Notes: generated by a model from the letters alone, not told the origin. 64,000 nucleotides of DNA from Spirochaeta cellobiosiphila DSM 17781 (GCF_000426705.1 NZ_AUFW01000012.1:62001-126000), one strand, 5' to 3'. Shown: positions 44,881 through 54,828, counted from the first letter of the stretch. Numbers and translations: made by a program.

Positions 44881-44962
44881 TTGTGGAGGAAACAATTTTC
44901 TAACATGAGCAAGTTTTCCTGTCCATTGTAAGGAAATCGTAGCCAAAGTTTTTATTTGTTCC

Positions 44963-44968
44963 TATAAT
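44963..44968 (+). promoter_or_regulatory. -10 element of the cyclic-nucleotide-domain gene, leaderless geometry
   Basis: A perfect TATAAT at 44963-44968 ends 7 nt before the ATG at 44976. No Shine-Dalgarno is present and the -35 is weak. Confidence 0.6.
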
Positions 44969-44975
44969 AAAATTA

Positions 44976-47453
44976 ATGGAAGTATTTGATCTCAACCAGA
45001 GGGTAGCCAATAAAAAAGTTGAAGCTGGGACAATTTTGATCCTTCAAGGTCAAAGTGAGAAAGCTATTACTATGGTTCATTCAGGAATGGCTGAATTGTT
45101 ATCCTGTGAATCTGATATTGAAGGAATGTCTCCTGATGAAGTTATTAAGAGCAGTGTCCGTGTCGGATTAATTAAAGGGGAATCTGTCTGTGGGGTCGTT
45201 GGCTTAAGAAGTCCTAGACCTAGCTATACTTCTGTATTGACCGTGACTGATTGTATTATTACCAATCTTCCTGTAAGTGTAGAAAATCTTATTCAATCCT
45301 TACAGTCTCGTATTCGTTTAAATTTAAGAGTTCTCAGAGCTTTGGTACAACGTATTGAATCGGCTGTTTTTCTCTTCAAGAATTATAAATACTTATGGCA
45401 TAAATTAGCTTCCATTCAGGATAGTATCGCTTTAGCTACTACTACCCATGAAGCGTTTGAAATAAAAAGTGATCAAACTCGTTATAATATGTCTTTGAGT
45501 CAGTATTCTGAATATTTGAGAAAATTGGGGTCTGATAAAAATCTCCCTCTTTCTGAGCCATGGGATCATAATTTATTCTTGGGAAGACTACAGCAGGATC
45601 TGGGACTGTACAATGAAGAGGATTTACTAAGACCTGAAGCTGTGATTGATTATCAGCAGTTTGTTTTTTTTAAAAGGCTGGTGAAGAAGTCTGATAAAAT
45701 ATTAGCCAATCTATTCTATCAGGATGAACCTTCTAATTATTATACCTTTCAATTTCTTGGTAAGGCCATGGAACAGTTGTTGGATCTCAATAAGTCTATG
45801 GTTCTTAATATCAAAAGCTTGATGGGAATACTGTATTCGGCTGGGGGATGGGTTGAGCAAATCCTGGCTTTGGATGGTGATGACGAAAATAAAAAGAATA
45901 TCTTCGATCACTTTATGGCCAAATTTACCTGGCATTGTCGTAAAGACATCCAACAATTGCTGGGTTATGATCCTGCAGAACAATTCGATATATACAAAGA
46001 TCTGGTAAAGCTCAAAAGCGCACCTGTAGTAACAGAAGCAAAAGCTTCCAAAGATGTTCCTGTCGTTAAAACAGATCAAGCTTTAGGTCAAGGTTTGGCC
46101 AAGTATAAAAACTTGTTAAAACGAATACTGGATTTTGCTGAAGTCAGTGATGAGTTCCGGGAGACCTTTACAGAACTTACTTATAAGATAAAAGCATTGA
46201 AAGATCGTTATTCCATGGATAAAGAACCTATAGAGCTTAGAAAAGAATTCAGTGCTATGTATTGGGAACTGTATGAGATATGTTTTTTCAAAGTCTTAGG
46301 ATCAGATCTGAAGAGCTTTATACCTGGTATCATGTTGCATTTTGGTCTTATTGATGAGGATTTTTTAACCAAAGAGGACCTCGAATTCTTGGATCAGGCC
46401 TATAGTAAGGAATTGTTTGTAGATCATGACATTCCTGTAATGACACTCCCGTACTTCTTGGAAAAGGTTTACAAAGATGAAGTTATGCCTTCAATGGATG
46501 ACATGGGTGACTCCTTTAGGGATAGGCTCAAACGTCAGGAACGGTTCACTAAGAAGGAAACCGAGGCTGAAATCATTTATAGAAATACAGCAGAAGATAA
46601 AGTTCGCTATGAGATAGAGAAAATTGTAGCCAATGTACAGCCCTTGTTGTTTGGTAATAGACGGCGCTCTCTTCCTATCTTGTGCAGCCAGGGATTTTTA
46701 GGTAAGTCAGAACGTTTATTTCAGGAACCAGAAGAGGTAAGCCAACGTTTTAACGAAGTGAGAACAAGGGATTTTTCTGTATTTTTCAGGGAAGTTGTGG
46801 CCCATTCCAAGTTTGGATCTGATGTTATCAAGATGGAAGTCCTTCCCAATATTGTTCTGTATCCCACCATTGGTGAACGAATGATGATGTGGCAGGAATT
46901 AGATGGGCGTAAGCGTTCTACCCAGGGCCGATTCTTTTTACCTCTCTATTTTAATGGTAAACTGGAATCTTCGATCCTTGAACTGTTGGGAGCTTTCCGT
47001 TGGGAGATGAGTAAAACTATTGCCGGTGCTAAGTGGACTGATCCTGTTGAGGGCGGCTTAGTAGGATATTACTATGATTATATTAACTTTTATCAAAAGC
47101 ATCCTAAATTATCTTTAACTGTCAAGGAAGAGATCAAAGCATTAGTGAAGAAGACTCGTTCTGATAAAGAACGATTTATCAAAGATTATCAAACCTGGAT
47201 TGAAAATGAATATGAAGGCCGGGTTAAACTTAATGCTGCTAATAGAGAGATCTTTTATAAGTTCTGTCCTTTCCCTAAGGAAGTTAGGGAAGTATTAGCT
47301 AAAAAGCCATTGTATACGAGCTTGGAGAATCGGTATGTGAATAATACTCGTAAGGCTATGTTACGTATGGATAGTAAACGTAAGAGGTTTGAGAAAGCAG
47401 GTATCCCACTTCCTGAAGATCTTGAATTATACATCAAGTACCTAGAGCAATAA
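44976..47453 (+). CDS. large protein with an N-terminal cyclic-nucleotide-binding-like domain
   Basis: The 825-residue protein begins with a cNMP-like beta-barrel (residues about 10-110: GTILILQGQSEKAITMVHSG, SVRVGLIKGESVCGVVGLRS) but I see no clear phosphate-binding cassette. The remaining 700 residues are helical and unrecognised. They include VRYEIEKIVANVQPLL and a region rich in Phe and Trp at 610-690. There is no membrane helix or signal peptide. The gene is monocistronic with a leaderless promoter and converges on the PHP gene (2 bp between the stops). A regulatory role is possible but not established. Confidence 0.7.
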   Translation: MEVFDLNQRVANKKVEAGTILILQGQSEKAITMVHSGMAELLSCESDIEGMSPDEVIKSSVRVGLIKGESVCGVVGLRSPRPSYTSVLTVTDCIITNLPVSVENLIQSLQSRIRLNLRVLRALVQRIESAVFLFKNYKYLWHKLASIQDSIALATTTHEAFEIKSDQTRYNMSLSQYSEYLRKLGSDKNLPLSEPWDHNLFLGRLQQDLGLYNEEDLLRPEAVIDYQQFVFFKRLVKKSDKILANLFYQDEPSNYYTFQFLGKAMEQLLDLNKSMVLNIKSLMGILYSAGGWVEQILALDGDDENKKNIFDHFMAKFTWHCRKDIQQLLGYDPAEQFDIYKDLVKLKSAPVVTEAKASKDVPVVKTDQALGQGLAKYKNLLKRILDFAEVSDEFRETFTELTYKIKALKDRYSMDKEPIELRKEFSAMYWELYEICFFKVLGSDLKSFIPGIMLHFGLIDEDFLTKEDLEFLDQAYSKELFVDHDIPVMTLPYFLEKVYKDEVMPSMDDMGDSFRDRLKRQERFTKKETEAEIIYRNTAEDKVRYEIEKIVANVQPLLFGNRRRSLPILCSQGFLGKSERLFQEPEEVSQRFNEVRTRDFSVFFREVVAHSKFGSDVIKMEVLPNIVLYPTIGERMMMWQELDGRKRSTQGRFFLPLYFNGKLESSILELLGAFRWEMSKTIAGAKWTDPVEGGLVGYYYDYINFYQKHPKLSLTVKEEIKALVKKTRSDKERFIKDYQTWIENEYEGRVKLNAANREIFYKFCPFPKEVREVLAKKPLYTSLENRYVNNTRKAMLRMDSKRKRFEKAGIPLPEDLELYIKYLEQ

Positions 47454-47455
47454 GT

Positions 47456-48163
47456 CTACATGAATATTTGATAATGTCCTTGTGAAAGAGCTTCTGTGAA
47501 GGATTTGAAGCTTAAATCTCCCATTTCATAGATACTTTTACGAGTTCCCATCGAATGAAGAAAATGGGCATCTGAGTTAGTTATCAGTTTGTTGTCATAA
47601 TAATCAGGGTGTGTGTCAGGTTTTGTTATTTCAAGGGCATGATAAAACTCATTTGGAATAAAGCCTAGTTGGCTGATTAAGCTGAAGACTGGTTTATCCA
47701 CATGAGCAGGAATAAACAAACCCTTGTCCTCTATGGTTCTCTGCCTTACTTGATCAATGGTCCATGACACAGCGTTAGTTAAGTGATGTTCCACTTCTCC
47801 TTCAATCATATCGTCCTTGTCAACGTAAACTTGATCTCCTAATTTATCAGAATCATTCTTTATAGCAGGAAGAACCCGGTAGAGTTCCTTGCTTAAATCC
47901 ATGGCCTGTTCTACTGTTTGAAACAAACAGAGGAGGTGAGCCTCCTCGAAGCTGGTTACTTCGATTCCAAACAGAGGTAATATTCCCTGTTGTTGACAGT
48001 GGAATTCGAAAGCCGGTGTGTTTAGAGCGCTATTGTGATCTGTAAGGGCTAGCATCCTAATTCCTAATTCTTTTGCTTTCATTACCATTGCAGAAGGACT
48101 CATCTCCAAATCGCCACAGGGACTGAGACAACTATGATTATGCAGATCTGCTGTTACAAGCAT
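47456..48163 (-). CDS. PHP-domain phosphoesterase
   Basis: The 235-residue protein has the PHP metal motif HNHSCLSPCGD and LALTDHNSALNT, with later NAVSWTIDQVR, HVDKPVFSL and TNSDAHFLH. PHP enzymes hydrolyse phosphates with a trinuclear metal site; examples are histidinol phosphatase and TrpH-like enzymes. It is coupled to the DRTGG gene (1 bp overlap). In clostridia and thermotogae, PHP and DRTGG genes sit next to [FeFe] hydrogenase genes, and here the hydrogenase is 8 kb downstream. A role in hydrogenase control is inference. Confidence 0.88.
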   Translation of the reverse strand: MLVTADLHNHSCLSPCGDLEMSPSAMVMKAKELGIRMLALTDHNSALNTPAFEFHCQQQGILPLFGIEVTSFEEAHLLCLFQTVEQAMDLSKELYRVLPAIKNDSDKLGDQVYVDKDDMIEGEVEHHLTNAVSWTIDQVRQRTIEDKGLFIPAHVDKPVFSLISQLGFIPNEFYHALEITKPDTHPDYYDNKLITNSDAHFLHSMGTRKSIYEMGDLSFKSFTEALSQGHYQIFM

Positions 48164-48492
48164 TAAGCAAGCAATTGGCCGATCTTACAGGATGCGGTAA
48201 ATTGGTTGTCCTGGGTTTGAAAGATCGCAATTTCTTCCTCTTTAGCCGCTTGGATCATATCTTCCGGTATCTGCCGATTTCCACAGATTACAATGGCCGA
48301 AACTCCGGCTAATGTGGCTACAGCAATGGTATTTTTATGAGCCTGAATGGTTATGAATACCGAATCAGCTGGTGCATTCCCCATGACATCGCTTAATAAA
48401 TCGGATGTATAGCCTGAATCAGCTTCTCGATCTTCAAAATCTTTTGTTATTATCTTGTATCCTAAATCTGATTCTAACTGACTGATTTTCAT
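48163..48492 (-). CDS. DRTGG-domain protein
   Basis: The 109-residue protein has the DRTGG-type fold pattern: MKISQLESDLGYKIIT, YTSDLLSDVMGNAPADSVFITIQAH, and VATLAGVSAIVICGNRQIPEDMI. The domain binds nucleotides in regulatory proteins. A second DRTGG protein is at 55768, in the hydrogenase region. GAGGGAAT lies close to the ATG. It is coupled to the PHP gene that follows. Confidence 0.8.
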   Translation of the reverse strand: MKISQLESDLGYKIITKDFEDREADSGYTSDLLSDVMGNAPADSVFITIQAHKNTIAVATLAGVSAIVICGNRQIPEDMIQAAKEEEIAIFQTQDNQFTASCKIGQLLA

Positions 48493-48607
48493 TATTCCCT
48501 CACTAATCGTTATTTAATTATCTATATTAATCTAGGATAAGCAAGTAAACAAGGGAAAAGTGTAAGACCTTTTGCAAAGATATTTTTAGTGTTAGACTTA
48601 TGCGCAT

Positions 48608-49138
48608 ATGATAATACGAGAAGTAAAACCAAAGGATGCCAGTATCCTTTCTGAATTTTATGTGAACAACCATGACCATTTGGCTCCCTGGGAACCTGCT
48701 AGAGATAAGGAATATCATAGTATAGCGTCCTGGTCTGTTCGTTTATTGCAATGGGAACAACAACGTAATTTGGGTGGCTTATTTAGTTTTGTTGCTTTGT
48801 CAGATGAAGAAGACCAGATTTGGGGACACTGTACTTTATCCGGTATCTCTGGGGGTGTTTTTCAAGCTTGTTTCATGGGGTATGGCGTTGATAAGAATCA
48901 TGAAGGTAAGGGGGTTATGACTTCCCTATGTCATTTTGTTCTTAAATTTGCTTTTGGTGATCTCAAATTAAATAGAGTTATGGCTAATTATATGCCCTCT
49001 AATAAGAGATCAGCCCATCTTCTCAAGAAGTTAGGTTTTGAGACAGAAGGATATGCAAAAAAATACTTGATGATTAATGGCCAATGGGAAGATCATGTCT
49101 TAACAGCCTTATTGAATGAGGATTATAATAGATTGTGA
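48608..49138 (+). CDS. GNAT acetyltransferase, RimJ/RimL type
   Basis: The 176-residue protein has the GNAT pattern of ribosomal-protein or alanine N-acetyltransferases: EFYVNNHDHLAPWEPARD, GYGVDKNHEGKGVMTSLCHFVLKFAF with the acetyl-CoA P-loop, and NRVMANYMPSNKRSAHLLKKLGF. TTGCAA (48572-48577) and TAGACT (48593-48598) stand just before the ATG, leaving a leader of a few nt and no Shine-Dalgarno. It overlaps the ogt gene by 4 bp (GTGA). The substrate is unknown. Confidence 0.9.
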   Translation: MIIREVKPKDASILSEFYVNNHDHLAPWEPARDKEYHSIASWSVRLLQWEQQRNLGGLFSFVALSDEEDQIWGHCTLSGISGGVFQACFMGYGVDKNHEGKGVMTSLCHFVLKFAFGDLKLNRVMANYMPSNKRSAHLLKKLGFETEGYAKKYLMINGQWEDHVLTALLNEDYNRL

Positions 49139-49677
49139 ACCAATTTATCAGCACTTATATATACCATTCCCCCTATGGAGATATGCTAATGGGCTCCTTT
49201 CAGGAAGAATTAGTTTTAGCTGATTGGTTTTATCGTAAAAAAAGGGACTTGATTGATAAGCGTATTAAAGATCGATTACATGCCGAGTATCGTGAAGAAG
49301 CTAGTCCTGTCATTGACAAGGCCATCGCCCAGCTTAGGGAGTACTTTGAGGGTGAGAGACAAGAATTTGATTTGCCCTTAGGACTTGTGGGAAGCCCTTT
49401 TCAGGTTAAAGTGTGGAATTATTTGATAACTATTCCATTCGGCACAGTTGTTAGTTACAAAAAGCAATCACAGGATATGGATTTTGTTACAGGGCTAAGA
49501 GCGATTGCTTCTGCTAATGGTGCGAATGCTTTGTCCATTATTGTTCCATGTCATAGAGTCGTTGGTAGTGATGGAGCCTTGACCGGATATGCTGGTGGGC
49601 TTCGTGTTAAGGAAAAGCTTCTTCATCGGGAAGGAGTTCGAGAGGAGAGCAAACAGCTTAACCTGTTTAACAGTTAA
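49135..49677 (+). CDS. ogt: methylated-DNA-protein cysteine methyltransferase
   Basis: The 180-residue protein has the active-site motif PCHRV within IIVPCHRVVGSDGALTGYAGG and the DNA-binding segment GLRAIASANGANALS. It removes alkyl groups from O6-alkylguanine by suicide transfer. The start is GTG at 49135, overlapping the GNAT gene. Together with the ATL protein at 40620 it gives two O6-alkylguanine systems in one window. The next gene starts right after its stop. Confidence 0.95.
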   Translation: MNQFISTYIYHSPYGDMLMGSFQEELVLADWFYRKKRDLIDKRIKDRLHAEYREEASPVIDKAIAQLREYFEGERQEFDLPLGLVGSPFQVKVWNYLITIPFGTVVSYKKQSQDMDFVTGLRAIASANGANALSIIVPCHRVVGSDGALTGYAGGLRVKEKLLHREGVREESKQLNLFNS

Positions 49678-49678
49678 A

Positions 49679-50734
49679 ATGCAGGAACCTTATCATATCG
49701 ATTATATCCAATCTTTGATCATTGAATATCCTCCTCGCTATAAAACTTCATTTAGATATGTATCTGAACCTGTGGGTGGTAGAGGCAAATATTACATACT
49801 TATTAATAGAAGCCCCTATAAATATCTACTTCTTTTTGGTAATTATTGGCAGAGGAATGAGAAGTCTATTGGTGGACAAATTGAAATATCCGAGCTTGTC
49901 TCTTCAAGCTTTATTCAGGACAGCTTTACAGGTATAGAGCAATCTTATCCTTTTGAATCCTGGATTCTCGATGGCGTCGTGCTTCCTGGTACTTTAGTTG
50001 AACTTAGTACCTCTCATTTAAATAGTGAGTGGAGAGATATTTTTATTGAACACACAGGTCCTGTTTATTTTCATACACTCAAATGGGATGCTAAGGTTTA
50101 TGAAGCACAAGCTTCCCTGGGTATGATTGCTATTTCTAGTGAACTATCGGGTAAAATACATATGCTTCCCGAGCTTCAGGAATCCTATGCTGTCCTGGAT
50201 TGGGTTAATTTACATGTTGATTCGAAGAGTCATAAGATTATTAAACGTATTGATGAAGGTTTAAGCCCTTATATTTTAAAGGTTTATTCTGATCCATTAA
50301 AAGTTTTGTATCATCTTCAAAATGTTTGGAAAGAAAAAAGTTGGCTCAGAAGACCTTATCGAAGATTAATGATGGAGTTAGCCCTTAATCGTCATTTGTA
50401 CAAGCTTAAATTATGGGGTGTGACATTAGAGAATTCGATGACTCATGAGGTCATTGCTGGTGAGCTAGGTTATACATTGGGCAGGACTTATACTAGTTTG
50501 ACAGGTTTTTTCTACCGACATAATTCGGCATGGAATAATTTGGGTAAAGTACAACTTATTCTGTTAGCTCAATTATTAAAAGAAAAAGGAATCTCTTTCT
50601 GGAATCTCGGTCATCCTTACATGTCATATAAGACAAAATTAGGAGCACAAATCTTGTCTCGTCAAGACTTCCTACGACGTTGGGATGATAAGGTTCAAGC
50701 TGATACTATTGATATCGATAGTTCTTTTGACTAA
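49679..50734 (+). CDS. protein with a C-terminal leucyl/phenylalanyl-tRNA transferase-like domain
   Basis: The 351-residue protein has a C-terminal segment (EVIAGELGYTLGRTYTSLTGFF, then NNLGKVQLILLAQLLKEKGISFWNLG and KTKLGAQILSRQDFLRRW) that matches the pattern of Aat transferases, including the late LGA and FLRR features. The N-terminal 220 residues are not recognised. Classical Aat enzymes are about 230 residues, so this could be a divergent or fused version; I am moderately sure. The start ATG 49679 follows the ogt stop with no Shine-Dalgarno, suggesting translational coupling. An upstream in-frame start at 49589 lies in ogt. Confidence 0.7.
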   Translation: MQEPYHIDYIQSLIIEYPPRYKTSFRYVSEPVGGRGKYYILINRSPYKYLLLFGNYWQRNEKSIGGQIEISELVSSSFIQDSFTGIEQSYPFESWILDGVVLPGTLVELSTSHLNSEWRDIFIEHTGPVYFHTLKWDAKVYEAQASLGMIAISSELSGKIHMLPELQESYAVLDWVNLHVDSKSHKIIKRIDEGLSPYILKVYSDPLKVLYHLQNVWKEKSWLRRPYRRLMMELALNRHLYKLKLWGVTLENSMTHEVIAGELGYTLGRTYTSLTGFFYRHNSAWNNLGKVQLILLAQLLKEKGISFWNLGHPYMSYKTKLGAQILSRQDFLRRWDDKVQADTIDIDSSFD

Positions 50735-50792
50735 ATGATATAGTTCCGATAGACTGCTTTCTTCATTCGTCTCAAAGTTAGGGAGTAAGTCA

Positions 50793-52400
50793 TTGATTAA
50801 TCTGTCCAATATTAAAATGTCCTTTGGTGATAGAACTTTATACAAAAACGCCACCTTTTTGGTTAGACCTGGCGATCGTATTGGGTTGGTAGGCCCTAAT
50901 GGTTCCGGAAAATCTACCTTATTCAAAATAATGACGGGTGTCGAAACTCCTGATGAAGGTTCTGTCTCTGTAGATGCAGGTGTTGTGATTGGTTATTTTT
51001 CACAAGATGTAGGGGAGATGACCGGTTCTTCTGTATTAGAGGAAGTATTATCCGGAGCTGGTGAGGTCTTTGAAATTGGTAGAAAGCTAACTGATCTTGA
51101 GCATCGGATGGCCTCTGAAGAAGGGTTAAATGATAAAGAGATGGATCTTTATGGCGAACTACAAATGGCCTTCGTTAATAGAGACGGTTATGAACTAGAT
51201 AATAAAGCAGAAACCATTCTTGAGGGTTTGGGGTTTGATAAAATAGCTCGATCAAGAAGTGTTGATACCTTCTCTGGAGGATGGAAGATGAGAATAGCCT
51301 TAGCTAAAATTCTTCTCCTTAATCCAGATTTATTGTTAATGGATGAACCTACTAATCATTTGGATATGGAATCAATTGTATGGTTGGAAGAATGGTTAAA
51401 AAACTTTGAAGGTTCTCTTGTTATGACAAGTCATGATCGCCAATTTATGACCAGGTTGTGTAATAGAACAATCGAGGTCGCTGGAGAAACAATTACTATG
51501 TATTCCGGAGATTATGATTTTTATTTGCAGGAACGTCATATTCGTAGGGAGCAACTAATCGCTGCTTACAATAAGCAACAAGCTTCCATTGCGAAGGATG
51601 AAGAATTCATAGCTCGATTCAAAGCAAGGGCTTCTCATGCGGCTCAAGTTCAATCCCGTGTGAAAATGCTGGAAAAACTGGAACGGATTGTCATCCCTCC
51701 AGAACCTAAGGTTATGAAATTTGAGTTTGCTCAAGTCAGAAGAAGTGGGGATCGAGTTATTAACTTTGATAATCTAAGTAAGGTATGGACAGATGAGGAA
51801 AGGGGAAATGTCAAGGTTTTTGAAGGACTCTGCGGTGACATTAATAGAGGTGATAAGATTGCTGTCACCGGGGTAAATGGCGCCGGTAAATCTACCTTAT
51901 TAAAGATTATGTGCCAGCAAGTTCCTCAAACTTCCGGTACTATTCAAATAGGTAGTTCTGTGGATCTAGGATATTTCAGTCAATACTCATCGGACCTTCT
52001 TCATGACGAACGAACTATCTTTGAAGAAATAACACATCGCTTACCTGATTCTACTATTGGATATAGAAAGACCCTTTTAGGAGCCTTCCAATTTTCTGGA
52101 GATGATGTGGACAAGAATATTGGTCTGTTATCTGGAGGAGAAAAGAGTCGTGTTGTGTTAGCTTCTATTTTGGCTAATCCCGTAAATTGTTTGATATTAG
52201 ATGAACCCACAAATCACTTAGACATTACATCTCGGGAAGTTTTGCTAGAGGCTCTTAAGTGTTTTGAAGGAACTCTCATTATTGTAAGTCATGATAGGTA
52301 TTTTTTAACTCAGTTGGTTAATAGGGTGTTTGAAATTGATCATGGCAAATTAAATGTGTATGAAGGTGATTATCCTTACTATTTATCTAAGAAGGCATAA
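50793..52400 (+). CDS. ABC-F family ATPase
   Basis: The 535-residue protein has two ABC domains: GPNGSGKSTLFKIM, SGGWKMRIALAKILLLNPDLLLMDEPTNHLDM in the first, and GVNGAGKSTLLKIM, LSGGEKSRVVLASILANPVNCLILDEPTNHLDI in the second. It has no membrane helices, so it belongs to the translation-linked ABC-F group (EttA, Uup and YdiF are relatives), which act on the ribosomal E site. The start is TTG at 50793 with AGGGAG 7 nt before it. Confidence 0.94.
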   Translation: MINLSNIKMSFGDRTLYKNATFLVRPGDRIGLVGPNGSGKSTLFKIMTGVETPDEGSVSVDAGVVIGYFSQDVGEMTGSSVLEEVLSGAGEVFEIGRKLTDLEHRMASEEGLNDKEMDLYGELQMAFVNRDGYELDNKAETILEGLGFDKIARSRSVDTFSGGWKMRIALAKILLLNPDLLLMDEPTNHLDMESIVWLEEWLKNFEGSLVMTSHDRQFMTRLCNRTIEVAGETITMYSGDYDFYLQERHIRREQLIAAYNKQQASIAKDEEFIARFKARASHAAQVQSRVKMLEKLERIVIPPEPKVMKFEFAQVRRSGDRVINFDNLSKVWTDEERGNVKVFEGLCGDINRGDKIAVTGVNGAGKSTLLKIMCQQVPQTSGTIQIGSSVDLGYFSQYSSDLLHDERTIFEEITHRLPDSTIGYRKTLLGAFQFSGDDVDKNIGLLSGGEKSRVVLASILANPVNCLILDEPTNHLDITSREVLLEALKCFEGTLIIVSHDRYFLTQLVNRVFEIDHGKLNVYEGDYPYYLSKKA

Positions 52401-52417
52401 TAAAGTTAAAATAATAT

Positions 52418-52446
52418 TTGGACTCAGTGAATACCCATTCTATAAT
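52418..52446 (+). promoter_or_regulatory. promoter of the second chemoreceptor gene
   Basis: TTGGAC (52418-52423), 17 bp and a perfect TATAAT (52441-52446) lie about 34 bp before the ATG. The leader contains AGGAG, so this promoter is conventional, unlike that of the first chemoreceptor. Confidence 0.8.
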
Positions 52447-52480
52447 GGATAGCATAGCGTGTTAATTATAGGAGTCAGGG

Positions 52481-54349
52481 ATGAGTATTAAGGTCAAAAT
52501 CTTTGGAATATTATCATTATTTATTTTGGCCACTATTTTATCATTCGGGATTTATTCACTATTCGAATTAAAAATAAGAAGAATCAACCAAGATACGGAT
52601 CAACTGGATTTTTATAAGACGGAATTAATAGATGAAAGAGCTATTATTAACGAGTTTCAGTTGAACAACCTGTCTATTTTAAAAAAGAAATATGATGATT
52701 TTAGCAAAAACCGTGTTCCTGCCAATGTTATCGTTCAGGATTTAAAATATCTTAACAATACCAATAGCAGTATCAATGATTCTCTCAATGTCATCTCCAA
52801 ATTAGATTCATTAATGGATAATAGAAGGGATGAGTTTCTTGCCTCTTATAATCAGTTAATGGATATTGTTGAAGATATCATGTACATGACTAATATTTCT
52901 TTAAATCAAATTCTAAAGAATGATCGTATCTATCAAAGTCCTCGATATGAGGAATTTCAAGAGAAACGTTCTGCTTTTGGAGCTGCAACATCAACGGTTG
53001 TTTTTTCTTTGACAACAAGTATAGAGCAATTAGACGAACAAATGGATAATATAAAAATGGAAGTGCAGCTGATAAGGCGTCAGGGGATTATAGCGGCTTT
53101 TATGATCATCATTCCTATCTTTTTGATTGTGTTGCTTTTAACAGGCAGGGTTGTAGGCTCCATTATTAAATCAGTTAAAGCTATGCAAAATAATATTGCT
53201 CAATTTATAAACCATGATTTATCTCAGCAAATTACAGCCAAATCAAAGGATGAACTTGGTAGTCTTAGTAATGACTTAGAAACTTTTCGCTTATCCTTAG
53301 TAGAAACATTTGGTGGCATTAAAAATCATTCTGATGAAAATATTCACACAAAAGACAGTTTGAAATCTTCTGTTAAAGAATCTCACGAATCCTTGGAAAG
53401 TGTTGATCAATCTGTAGGTATGATTAATTCAAGTGCTAGTGAACTCGATACTAGTATGAAAAAAGCTGTGAATGCAGTTAAATCAACTTTTGAATTGGTA
53501 AATAGTCTTAGCCATCAAATATCTAATCAACATGGAATGATTGAAGATACTTCTGCTGCGATTACTGAGGTGATCTCTTCTGTAGAAAGTATTGCCAATA
53601 CAACCGATTCTACCAGGGATCGTATGTCTAATCTTGTTAAGACTAGCCAAGATGGAACAGAAAAATTAGTTGAGACAAAAGAAGCAATTGAAAATATTCA
53701 AGATGTTATAGAGACCATAAAGGGAATGGTTGAAATTATAGAGAATATATCTTCTCAAACTAACCTATTATCCATGAATGCTGCCATTGAAGCTGCCCAT
53801 GCTGGAGATGCGGGAAAAGGATTTGCTGTTGTATCAGAGGAAATAAGAAAACTCGCTGATTCTTCAGGGGACAGCACTCATGAAATGTCTTCTCAAATTA
53901 ATAGAATAGTGGATACTATACAGCGGGCTACAGAATCTAGTGAAGTAACCTTCTCTGCGTTCACTGTCATTAGTAAGGAAGTTGAACAGGCTGATCGAAT
54001 TTTTTCAGAACTACACTCCGCTGTAGATGAACTTCGTCAAGGGGGTATTCAAATCCAGAATAGTACAATTAATTTAAAAGAGTTTTCTGATTCTGTTGAT
54101 CATACTTCCCAAAGTATTTCTGGTAATACTCAGGAGGTGATGACTGAGGTAGAAAAAGTTAACAGAATCGCTCAGGAAGTAACAAAGGAAGGAAGTGATA
54201 TTTCTTCAAATATGGAAGTAATAAAAAATAAGATGGATACTGTGACAGAAGCTTCTATGAATATGGAACAAGGAAGTTTGATTCTTAATAAAATAGTTAA
54301 TCAATTCAAAACAATTGAAATTCAGGAGGATACTTCTAGGATTGAATGA
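52481..54349 (+). CDS. methyl-accepting chemotaxis protein
   Basis: The 622-residue receptor has a TM at about 8-25, a periplasmic helical domain of about 180 residues, a second TM at about 205-225, a HAMP domain (about 230-280: [20 protein letters not shown]) and a cytoplasmic coiled coil with the signalling hairpin [18 protein letters not shown] then [17 protein letters not shown]. The ligand is unknown. It overlaps the flavodoxin-like gene by 14 bp at its 3' end. The length equals the other chemoreceptor (622) but the sensor halves differ. Confidence 0.95.
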   Translation: MSIKVKIFGILSLFILATILSFGIYSLFELKIRRINQDTDQLDFYKTELIDERAIINEFQLNNLSILKKKYDDFSKNRVPANVIVQDLKYLNNTNSSINDSLNVISKLDSLMDNRRDEFLASYNQLMDIVEDIMYMTNISLNQILKNDRIYQSPRYEEFQEKRSAFGAATSTVVFSLTTSIEQLDEQMDNIKMEVQLIRRQGIIAAFMIIIPIFLIVLLLTGRVVGSIIKSVKAMQNNIAQFINHDLSQQITAKSKDELGSLSNDLETFRLSLVETFGGIKNHSDENIHTKDSLKSSVKESHESLESVDQSVGMINSSASELDTSMKKAVNAVKSTFELVNSLSHQISNQHGMIEDTSAAITEVISSVESIANTTDSTRDRMSNLVKTSQDGTEKLVETKEAIENIQDVIETIKGMVEIIENISSQTNLLSMNAAIEAAHAGDAGKGFAVVSEEIRKLADSSGDSTHEMSSQINRIVDTIQRATESSEVTFSAFTVISKEVEQADRIFSELHSAVDELRQGGIQIQNSTINLKEFSDSVDHTSQSISGNTQEVMTEVEKVNRIAQEVTKEGSDISSNMEVIKNKMDTVTEASMNMEQGSLILNKIVNQFKTIEIQEDTSRIE

Positions 54350-54827
54350 TATTCCATTGAGCTAATTGCTTTTCTAGATCAGATCGTGAAGCGGTTTTCC
54401 CTGGACTGGCTCCATGAAAGGCTTTTGACCCTTTTACCATTCCCCCTTTTGAGCCAATGACTTTACTTAAGTATCCAAAAACCTTAGGTGCTGTTTTACA
54501 CTGAGGATCAGCCTGTACCGTACATAAATACACTGGTTTCTTATCCAAATCTGCTTGATCTACAAAACTATTTATTATGGGATTACCATTTCCAGCCCAA
54601 ATAGGAGAAGCGATAATTAGAAAATCTGCATCATTTATAAGGTCTGTCGGTATGGTTTCAATAGAAGACCTTTTCTTTTGCATGGCCTTGAAACCTGATA
54701 ATAAAAAATTCCTACTTGGTTTAGCCTCTTTTAATTCATAGCTACAAGTATCCCATTTTTGGCTCATAAGTGACGCTAATAATCGGGTACTACCATCTCT
54801 ACTAAAAAAGACTGTTAAACCGCTTAT
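54336..54827 (-). CDS. flavodoxin-like protein with an apparent AUA start
   Basis: The frame reads [22 protein letters not shown] and then [14 protein letters not shown] and AFHGASPGK, as in flavodoxin-like FMN proteins. The phosphate loop FSRDGSTR would be lost if translation began at the only ATG (54767). AGGAGG at 54834-54839 lies 6 nt before an ATA codon at 54827-54825, with no ATG, GTG or TTG in between. I place the start there. About 163 residues result. The upstream gene stops 2 bp earlier, so coupling is likely. A sequencing or assembly error in the third base is an alternative. Confidence 0.65.
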   Translation of the reverse strand: MSGLTVFFSRDGSTRLLASLMSQKWDTCSYELKEAKPSRNFLLSGFKAMQKKRSSIETIPTDLINDADFLIIASPIWAGNGNPIINSFVDQADLDKKPVYLCTVQADPQCKTAPKVFGYLSKVIGSKGGMVKGSKAFHGASPGKTASRSDLEKQLAQWNIIQS

Positions 54828-54828
54828 A

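Larger units (their letters stand above)
44657..44975 (+). other. 319 bp intergenic stretch with a possible structured RNA
   Basis: No open frame of useful size was seen. TTCTTC (44691-44696), 17 bp and TATAAC (44714-44719) form a possible promoter. A long imperfect rod covers about 44722-44880, described separately. From about 44881 to the next ATG there is the -10 of the next gene (TATAAT, 44963-44968), and nothing else is clear. Confidence 0.55.
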
